Positions 57,338-64,000 of a DNA stretch of 64,000 nucleotides are shown piece by piece. The stretch is from Monosiga brevicollis MX1 (Eukaryota; Opisthokonta; Choanoflagellata; Craspedida; Salpingoecidae), in the NCBI RefSeq assembly GCF_000002865.3, contig NW_001865043.1:1233018-1297017 (forward strand). Reading direction: 5' to 3'. A program made the position numbers and the translations under genes. The number at the start of each line of letters is the position of its first letter. Position 1 is the first letter of the stretch. The notes beneath the pieces are model-generated. The model saw nothing but the letters and a program-made list of their open reading frames with translations, ran no database searches and was not told the DNA's origin.

Positions 57338-60300
57338 ATGGACGGCGCTAAAAAGGGCAAGACATCAGCTGCGAAGCGCTCGCCCGCCAAGGCGGGCAAG
57401 GCGGCGAGGCAAAACTCCATTGCCTCCTTCTTCACTGCCAAACCAAAGAGCAAAATTGTGCGTGCCTCGTTACCGCGCTCACTGGGCTGCTCAGAGTGCC
57501 TTCCTTTTTACAACGCAAGAACCACGCTCTCGTTGTAGAGCCACGTTTTTGCTCACTCCGGGCCTTCTTCTTTCTCTTTAGAAGCCCGCGGCGCCGGCCA
57601 AGGCTCCAACTGCGGCCGGCAAGCCCGCCGGAAACAAACCGGACAAGAAAGTCATTGGTACGTGGGCAGGTGTGCGTCATCTCACACCAGGGCTCATGCC
57701 GCAAAGCAAACTGCTGTTGGCGCATTAATCTGCATTTCAACTCATGGTGTCGATGCTCGCATCTCTCCTTCCTATCGTGCCACATGCGACAAACCGCAAT
57801 CTTTCTCAAGAGGTGAGCTCAGTTTGGCTGGCCAACGGATCGGGGGCCAGGGAAAGCGCATCCGCTTCTGTACCCCAGCAGGTCTTTTGCGATAGACCAT
57901 TTTCTTTCAAAGCGTGTTTGCTCACCAACGTGGGTGCACGCCCTGTTTAGGAATCGCCCAGCCACTACTTCAACAAACCACAGAGCGAGCCGCCCAAGCT
58001 GAAGGTGCGACCAACCTACTCCCCTCAACCCGTACCGTTAATGAAGTCGTCTCTCTCCTCCTCATTGCCTTCTCCTCTCCAAACTCCTTCCGTCTTCTTC
58101 CCCCCGATCCAACAGAAACGCGAGCCCATCGTCCTGGTTAGTTTAACGTCTTTCATCCCCCTGCCTCATCCTGCACTCAAACCGAGCACATACGACCCGG
58201 CCTAATGTGCGCTGTACCTTGCCCGCGCCCAGGATGATGATGATGGAGATGATTTTGTTGACAACGACATGGCTGCCCAGCTTCTTGAGGAAGCAATGAA
58301 GCAGGAAGCAGAGCAAGAAGCCCCACCGCCCAAGTCGGCCAAATCAACCAGCAAGGTCATGTTCTTGCTCACTTCGCTCGATGCCCCTCTGTCTGTACGA
58401 GCCAGGCCGCGACCTCCCAAACCTCCAGCCGTCCACTCACTCGCAAGCGGCGTTCCAATAGGCTGCAGCCCCAAGCTTCTCGGGCGTTAAATCTGCAGCC
58501 AAGGCCGTGCCACCACCGCAGGTAAGCCAAGCGGCGCGTGCCTTGATCTCACATGATTGACACGTAGCTTCGTGCTCTCAACCCGTGTATCCTCCCACGC
58601 CCCTCGGCCAGAAGCAAACCAAGGCCAGCCCAGTCAAAGCCCACAGTCAACCCAGTACAGTACGTCCTCGCTCGTGGGCCATCTGCATCACCTGCTGACC
58701 CACATGTTTTGAAACATGTGTGCAAACGAGAGCATGTGATTTCACACTTCCCGCTTGCCAGTCTGGAGCAGCCGCACCCAAAAAAACCCGTACCGAAGAA
58801 GTGGCCCCTGCCAAGCCCAAGGCTGAGCCCGAGGCGGATAATCAGGCTGAGGCCAAGCCCAAGTTCAACTATGCCGACTTTAAGCGCCGTCAGAACTTGC
58901 AACCCCGCAACCTGGGCCAGAAGGAGGTGCCCAAAGGTTTGATCCGCGTCCCCCCTCCGGCTGCCGCCTGTGTCTTGCAGCTTACTCACGCGTGTCTGCC
59001 TCAGGTGCTCTCAACTGTCTCGGTGGCCTCAAATTTGTCATCACTGGAGTTTTGGAATCACTTGAGCGCGAGGATGTACGTATCTGCGCCCTCCCTGCGC
59101 GCAATCCGGCCTACTCTTGTACCCTCCACATTGAGACAAAATGCCTTGCTCTGCCAATCGCGTGACCCCAAACCTATTTCACCAACGTGCTTCGCGCTGG
59201 CTGGCCCGTGTAGGCAGAAGAGCTGGTCAAAGACCACGGCGGAGTGATCCAGAAGAGCGTTTCTAAGCGCGTCGACTACGTGGTCGCTGGTGATGAACCA
59301 GGTAGGCTAGTTTGCATCGGCATTCTCGCATGCCCATGCTTGATATCGAAGCAGATGAATGAAGGCGCCGCATCTCTTACAACCAGACGTGGATGCTGAT
59401 TAGGACCCTCAAAAATGTCCAAGGCCCGAGATCTCAAGCTCAAGGTCCTCGATGAAGATGGCCTTTTCGAGCTCATCCGCACCCGCCCGGCCCAGGCGTT
59501 TGGTTTGTTGCCTTGCACACCTTGCACCCGAACCAGCCTCATCGCCCCTCATGAGTGGCCGGGCCTGATTACATTCATCTCGCCAACAACTCTATTCTGG
59601 CACACAGAAGAACCTAAAAGCGCTGCTAAAAAGGCTTCACCGGCCAAGAAAGTCACCGGATCCAAGGCCGCGCCGACAAAGCCCGTCAGCTCTGGTGCGT
59701 CATCCTGGCGACCGTGGGTCGACGATCGGATTCTTTGTCATTGCCAATGTATTCACAGTCCCGAATGGTGGTTAGCTGGAGCCGCACACAGCGCGTCAAA
59801 ATCACAGGCCCCAGCTCCCGCCTCTACCACGCCGCGTGCCATGCCCCCTCGGTATTATTAAACGGCTTCATCAATCGCTGCCTCACGCTTAAACAGCCCA
59901 CGAGACCTGCACCTTACCAGTCGCCTCAACCTGTTTGACCTGTAGCGCAACAAATGAGGTTGGCGCGTTGTGGGTAGACAAATACGCACCCCAAAGCTCG
60001 ACCAAGATCATTGGGCAACATGGCCCCAAGTCAAATGCCAACAAGCTGCGGGTGTGTTCAGCCCTTTTGGATTTCTTCTCTGCCCCCACGGCCCTGCCGC
60101 GCATACCTTGCGCTGATTCGAGTAGTCAATCAAAGGCAAGGATCTCACCAAGCGGGCTTGCACTGGACCTCAGACTTGGCTTGAAAAGTGGCAAGATAAT
60201 CTCAAGAAGAAACCCGCCAAGCTCCCACCAAGTACGCCTTTTGATGCATGATGTTAGCTGCATGGTTGGTGCGCGGGTTCACACCCGAATATTCACGTGG

Positions 60301-62993
60301 GTGTGTTGCGATGTTGGATCCCAGAGAGCGACCACGGCTTTGAGTTTCAGGCCGTTCTCATGGTCGGGCCTCCCGGTGTGGGCAAAACAACTACTGCCAC
60401 GGTGGTCTGCCGTGAATGCGGCTACGAGGTGGGTTTCGACCATGGCTCAATTACGAGCCAATAAAAGCAGAGAAGAAATGATCATGTTCATCTCTTGCGT
60501 CACGCAACTCTGGCCGTGCCCACATAGCCTATCGAGCTGAACGCCAGTGATGTCCGCAATCGCGGTCTTTTGCACGAGAAGGTACGTTTTCGGCAGCCCC
60601 GGCACTGTTCGCACGCATTTACCCCCTTACGCGCGCTGTGCGCGTACGTTGCTGGACCGGCACGGATTAACCATGATAACCTCTTGATCCTGGCACGTTA
60701 AACCTGCAGATTGGTGCGTTGACGGGTAACAAGACCATGACCCAGTTCTATCAACAAGGGCAGCAAGCCGTCGTGAAAAAAACGGTGAGGATTTTGCAAA
60801 GGGCGTGCTGGACCTTACGAAAGTAGCTCATTGCCGGTCCCGATGCAACCCCCGCTTGGCGCTATGCCGACAGGCACTCATTTTTGATGAAGTGGATGGC
60901 ATGGCCGGCAATGAGGATCGTGGGGGCGTTGGTGAGATCATCAAGCTCATCAACACCACCAAAATGCCCATCATTTGCATCGCCAACGACATTCCGCGCA
61001 AGCTCATGACGCTCAAGGGCAAATGCTATAACCTACGCTTCTCACGGCCCCGCGCACAGCAGGTCGTGGGTGCCATGATGACCGTGGCTCATCGCGAGGG
61101 CCTCAAAGTCAATCCCATCATTGTCCAACAAATGGTCGAAGCGGCCGATGGTGACATGCGCCAAGTCTTGAACAACATGTATCTCTTTAGTCGTGACGAC
61201 CCTGACCTCGTGGCCCAGGCCGACAAGGTCAAGGCGAATGCCAAGGCGGCGCATAAGAACATTGCGCAAAACACCTTTGATGTTATTCACAAATTCTTCA
61301 AGGGTCGCGAGCGGCCCAATATTTACGAGCTCACCGATGCCTTTTTCGTGGACTACAGCATCATGCCTCTCTTTGTGCAGGAAAACTATCTGAAGCATAA
61401 GGATTCGGGTAGGTGGCGCTCAAACAGACTGACTAGCCTTTGCCAAACTGTGTCCTGCCATGGCGGTGCGTTGTGGCGTCGCCGCCAAGTCACTTTCTGG
61501 TCCTGCGTTCCACAGATGTTTCGACGGTCGAGCACCTGACACGTTTGAGCCAAGCCGCAGACGCCATCTCCGAGTCTGACTTGCTCTCCACCGTGATGAT
61601 GTCCCAGAGCAACTACAAAGCGCTCCCAGTCCTGGCCGTACAATCGTGCATTCGGTGAGGCGTGCAAGCTTGGGTCGGGACTTGAAGTGTGACAGTGCAC
61701 TGGAGGTGAAAAAAAAACCAAGCTGATACAGGATGTACGACGACGCAACGAGAGCCATATCTGACACGGTACACGGTCCCATTTTGTTTTGCACGGCAGG
61801 CCCGGCTACCTGTCTCGCGGCTCTTTTCAAGGCGAATTTCGCCCCCCGTATGGTGGTGGCCAATACACATTTCCCTCGGTACGCCCCTCTCTGCAAACGT
61901 GATTGACATGGCTGGCCAGATGTACGGGAACGGGCCGCGCGGGCTGGTTGCTTTGGCTCAAGTGACTTGCTTTTCGAACATGATCTGGACACATGGGCAT
62001 TGGCAGTGGTTGGGCAAGTACTCGAGTCAGTCCAAGTTCAAGCGTTACACGAGTGAGCTGCAGCAGCACATGCGGATGGCCATCAGCGCTGACAGTCGAG
62101 ACGTCCGGTTGGCCTATGTTCCATACCTCCGGCAGCGTCTCAACAAACCTCTGGCCGACGCGAGTAGGTTGTGCCTTGCTATCACTCTGTCTTTTGTGTT
62201 CAACACCTCTCATGCATGGCTGTCACCGTGATTCCCGGCCGCTATGTGTAGAGGAGGATGGGATCGATCAAGTGATCAATCTGATGGACGCTTACTTTCT
62301 GACCCGGGGAGACTTTGACTTGATCAACGAGTTGGACCAGGTGCGTCAGTCATGCGCTCCGTCCGCTTAGCGTGACATTCAGGCTCAACTGCGTTGCGCG
62401 CTGCCTGGGTGCTCAGCTCAAGGGTCAAGCCGAGGTCAAGATTGATGGCTCCGTTCGACGCAAGTTTACCAACCAGCAGAAGAAGACTGCCAAGGCGCTG
62501 CCTTATGACACCAACGAGGTTCGTGCGCGAGTCGAGCGTTGCGTCTTGACTGACAACCCTATCGTGTTTTTGACTCGCCATGATGGCGTATGGATGACAA
62601 CCCGCAGTTTCAAGGCAAGCGTGCAGGGCGCCGGGCATCGGTTCCAGGTACGACTTGTTTGTCCAATATTTGGGTCTGTTTGCGTTTGCTTCGCCCTGTT
62701 CCCGTGGTGTCTCACGTGTGGGGATGGGGCAGACGAACTGTTGGGAGAAGAAGATGATGGCGGTGAAGCTGAGAGTGAGGACGACGAGGCATTGCCCAAG
62801 CCCAAGCCTGCGCCAGGTATGTGGCGAACTCGTCATCTCGCCTGGACAATGAAGCTTCGGCCTGCTTTGCTTACTCACCAGCATCTGTGCGGGGCGCTGT
62901 GCAATTACAGCTCGGGCCAAACGAGGCTCTAGCGCAAAGGCCCCTCGGGCCACCAAGGGCAAACCTGCTACCAAGCGAGCCAAGTCTAAGTAG
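57338..62993 (+). CDS. RFC1: Replication factor C large subunit
   Basis: Large plus-strand gene with about 18 exons, start at 57338 (MDGAKKGK), stop at 62991-62993. The N-terminus is basic and Lys/Ala/Pro-rich, with QNSIASFFTAK, which resembles a PIP-box (QxxIxxFF). An acidic segment (58235-58290) follows. The BRCT domain spans about 58940-59500 (LKFVITGVLESL, YVVAGDEPG). Then the AAA+ core: LWVDKYAPQS (59970), Walker A GPPGVGKTTTA (60365), IELNASDVRN across an intron (60430/60533), Walker B ALIFDEVDGM (60877) and IANDIP (sensor 1). It continues with LRFSRPRAQQV, the RFC C-terminal domain (FFVDYSIMPLFVQENYL, PGYLSRGSFQGEF) and an acidic-basic tail ending KRAKSK. RFC1 loads PCNA at primer ends in the RFC1-5 complex in the nucleus. 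Several short exons in the N-terminal part were placed approximately. Confidence 0.94.
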
Positions 62994-63480
62994 GACAGAG
63001 CAAGACTCGGCCTCCCATCTCATTCTACTTTGTTTGAAAGAAGACACGGGCAGACGAGGTTGAAAGAAAAGATCAAGCTGTCAAGTTTTTCAAGTCGATT
63101 TGATTTTTTTTTTTTTTTTCTGTTTCTTTTCTTTTTCCTTTTTCACAAGGGAAAAAAAAAAAAAAGGATCCATGCAAATCGTGCCACAAGCACACACATC
63201 CATGCCTCGGGAGAAGCACAGGACAAAGTGCAGCCGTACCGGGCAACAGTGGGGTACAGGGGAGTGAAGAGGCAAAGAATGGCCAAGCGAGTTAATCGTT
63301 CGTCGGCAATCCAACCAACGGGCAAGGCATACTAGACGGCAAAGGCGACCTCAAAATCGAGAAGATGACAGAGGCAACGTCCTTGGCCATGGAACAAGAC
63401 GAAACAACAAAACAATTCAGCGCTGTCGGAAATGAAGCAACTCAGTTGTAAAGATAGCGAGTGATGGCATCTGATTGCGT
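62994..63480. other. Intergenic with T/A homopolymers; may contain 3' end of the next gene
   Basis: T-rich (63105-63145) and A-rich (63152-63166) tracts follow RFC1. The minus-strand gene at the window edge may end near 63442. Confidence 0.5.
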
Positions 63481-64000
63481 TGCGCGCTCGCTAAAAAGAG
63501 TGGGAAGGGGACAGGGACAGGCGGCCAACCGACACAAGCAAGGTGGTGGGGGAGAAAGTGAGAGAGCTCGACGGGCGGCGATCCATGCCACTTGGGGCGG
63601 GACAGGAAAACCAGGAGCATGCAAGAAGCAGGACGAACCCATCGGGCTTGAAAGTGCCATCCTTGGCGTAACGAAGGCGAGTCTGCTCGGCCGTGTTACG
63701 TTGCGCAGTGACAACGGCTGACTGGGCATCGTCCATTTCCTGAATGCTAGGGGTGCGGGAGGCCATATAGCGCTCCCAGATACCCTGCTGGACCTTGCGA
63801 GGCTTGGTGGCGTCCTCGGAGAAGGGTGCCTTGGGCACACCCCATGAGAACTACGGGACCAAAAGCGAGCGAGCATGCACGGGTCAACAAAGCCGCTCAA
63901 AAAGTTTTTGCTGTCGACAGTTGTGTCAAAAAAAAAACTGGAAAGGAAGCAGGCGACAGGTATGTACACGCACCACGGTGGAGTCCTCATTCAGGTGCGA
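63442..64000 (-). CDS. Unrecognised conserved-looking protein, C-terminal part (5' end outside window)
   Basis: A minus-strand exon about 63645-63850 reads FSWGVPKAPFSEDATKPRKV then WERYMASRTPSIQEMDDAQ, with AEQTRLRYAKDGTFKPDG at its end. It is preceded by an intron (63851 to about 63973) and an exon piece HLNEDSTV at the window edge. A short last exon may give DAITRYLYN before the stop at 63442-63444, but its join phase was not settled. The sequence is hydrophilic and mostly helical with no membrane segment. I do not recognise the family. Codon use and splice sites look like those of neighbouring genes. Confidence 0.5.

Overview
This is nuclear DNA from an intron-dense, gene-dense, moderately GC-rich unicellular eukaryote. 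Most genes have 3 to 21 short exons separated by introns of roughly 50 to 160 bases, and intergenic spaces are small. The best fit is a choanoflagellate-like holozoan: the genes include clear relatives of TONSL, NSUN6, RCHY1, UBE3D, lipase maturation factor, sedoheptulokinase and PSAT1, plus secreted glycosidases carrying trefoil domains and claudin-like four-pass membrane proteins. The assignment rests on gene content and intron style only; no marker RNA gene lies in the window. There are two assembly gaps (25116-25298 and 55463-55512), both next to homopurine or GA repeats. I saw no rRNA, convincing tRNA, transposon, virus-like element or CRISPR array.

Region 1 (1-9.8 kb): three tandem minus-strand paralogues of a secreted clan GH-A-type glycosidase. 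Two of them show a C-terminal P-type trefoil domain; the first is cut by the window edge. Between the second and third lies a plus-strand remnant of a large extracellular-repeat gene with many reading-frame breaks. Region 2 (10-23 kb): a 13-exon leucine-rich-repeat gene (+), EIF3F (-), UBE3D (+) and a lipase maturation factor gene (+). Region 3 (23.7-31.5 kb): two minus-strand four-pass membrane protein genes flank a complete PSAT1/SerC gene (+), followed by a small single-pass membrane protein gene (+).

Region 4 (31.7-41.8 kb): sedoheptulokinase (-) is divergent from a full-length, two-half ABCG transporter (+). Region 5 (42-52.7 kb): a TPR gene with a duplicated exon-like segment (-), NSUN6 (-) and a very long TONSL gene (-). 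Region 6 (53-64 kb): RCHY1/PIRH2-like E3 ligase (-), RNA polymerase III subunit RPC11 (-), RFC1 (+) and the edge of an unrecognised minus-strand gene.

The genes do not form a pathway; they are mostly independent housekeeping genes. Local themes are extracellular carbohydrate digestion (region 1) and chromosome replication and repair (TONSL and RFC1 about 5 kb apart). Exon joins given below were chosen by splice motifs and reading phase. For GH-2, the LRR gene, EIF3F, UBE3D, PSAT1, the first claudin-like gene, NSUN6, the ABCG gene, RCHY1 and RPC11 the exon lengths sum to a whole number of codons ending at a stop.
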